Shown here piece by piece: positions 62,597 to 62,848 of a DNA stretch of 62,848 nt. Within the stretch, counting starts at the first letter, position 1, and each line of letters opens with the position of its first letter. A program made the position numbers and the translations under genes. The notes under the pieces were generated by a model. It had not been told where the DNA came from and did no database searches. It saw nothing but the letters and a program-made list of their open reading frames with translations. The stretch is taken from the NCBI GenBank assembly GCA_945949045.1, contig CAMFDG010000007.1, forward strand, positions 1 through 62,848. Direction: 5' to 3'. The stretch comes from an uncultured Lachnospiraceae bacterium (lineage in GTDB: Bacteria > Bacillota > Clostridia > Lachnospirales > Lachnospiraceae).

Positions 62597-62835
62597 TGGG
62601 CGATAGCAATATTTTTCTCCCTCTTCGCCCACGACGACCGGGCGATTTGGGCGATTACAACATGTTTTTCTCTCTTCGCCCACGGCGACCGGGCGGATTG
62701 GGCGATAGCAACATTTTTCTCCCTCTTCGCCCACGACGACCGGGCGATTTGGGCGATAGCAATATTTTTCTCCCTCTTCGCCCACGACGACCGGGCGATT
62801 TGGGCGATAGCAATATTTTTCTCCCTCTTCGCCCA
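62597..62835. repeat. 51-bp tandem array of 35-bp palindromic elements (cluster B)
   Basis: Elements begin exactly every 51 bp (62597, 62648, 62699, 62750, 62801), each TGGGCG-N23-CGCCCA with a 16-bp spacer that itself holds a CCGGGCG box. The array runs to the window end. Its period is a multiple of three, so a 117-codon minus-strand frame with a 17-residue repeat is open through it and through the terminator; this is not called as a gene. Confidence 0.92.
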
Positions 62836-62848
62836 CGACGACCGGGCG

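Noticed and set aside
62597-62835. Regular 51-bp array considered as a CRISPR
   Set aside because: Spacers are nearly identical between units and no cas genes are present.
62483-62836. 117-codon minus-strand ORF with 17-residue repeats
   Set aside because: It runs through a 51-bp non-coding array and a perfect terminator stem, has no ribosome binding site, and is open because 51 is divisible by three.

Overview
The window looks like the chromosome of an anaerobic, low-to-mid GC Firmicute, most likely a Lachnospiraceae/Clostridia relative. Supporting points are the [FeFe]-hydrogenase maturation operon (hydE, hydG, hydF), a PPi-type phosphofructokinase, an archaeal-type IMP cyclohydrolase paired with a stand-alone AICAR transformylase behind a ZTP riboswitch, an AddAB recombination nuclease, a CIRCE-controlled htpG, a Spo0A-like response regulator, a two-domain hemerythrin, an LrgAB pair and strong AGGAGG-type ribosome binding sites. 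No rRNA, tRNA, CRISPR array, intact insertion sequence or prophage was seen.

Layout. 1-2.4 kb: a 76-bp tandem repeat, GAPDH, a PHP phosphatase and a possible small RNA unit. 2.4-5.7 kb: a signalling locus with a LytTR regulator whose receiver lacks the phospho-acceptor Asp, a Spo0A-like response regulator, a GHKL kinase and an 18-residue peptide gene on the opposite strand. 5.8-17.1 kb: a CDF transporter, an FAD enzyme, a 2-isopropylmalate synthase fused to an AraC-type DNA-binding domain, then two minus-strand groups (MATE, DUF4422, LacI-GGDEF; and MATE, thioesterase, sce7726-type protein). 17.2-30.9 kb: htpG, then PAP2, a foldase lipoprotein, Maf, AddA, AddB, LrgB, LrgA and a metalloprotease. 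31.3-38.4 kb: hydrogenase maturation and purine genes. 38.4-41.8 kb: a hemerythrin and HD-GYP pair followed by decayed gene fragments. 41.8-49.9 kb: a long minus-strand operon (polA, coaE, FtsA-like, WalJ-like, ACT, PFL/DUF711). 50.1-52.4 kb: aminopeptidase P and a thioesterase. 52.5-54.0 kb: a gene-poor block of several repeat types and one 36-residue protein. 54.2-62.5 kb: a Na/Pi transporter, DUF1002, LD-carboxypeptidase, a radical SAM protein, PPi-PFK and an L,D-transpeptidase. The window ends inside a 51-bp repeat array.

Most unusual points. (1) About 20 copies of a palindrome-ended element, almost always exactly 35 bp from arm tip to arm tip, lie in six intergenic clusters (31.2, 41.1, 49.9, 52.8-53.2, 53.2-53.5 and 62.6-62.8 kb). 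The two arms differ between copies but change together (TGGGCG/CGCCCA, TGGGC/GCCCA, TGGGTA/TACCCA, GGGACAT/ATGTCCC), which suggests that the folded structure is conserved. Two clusters lie beside truncated gene fragments. (2) The leucine biosynthesis enzyme LeuA continues in frame into an AraC-family DNA-binding domain, so one polypeptide carries the catalytic, leucine-sensing and DNA-binding parts. (3) The signalling locus at 2.4-5.7 kb combines a pseudo-receiver, a Spo0A-like output domain and a tiny amphipathic peptide gene.
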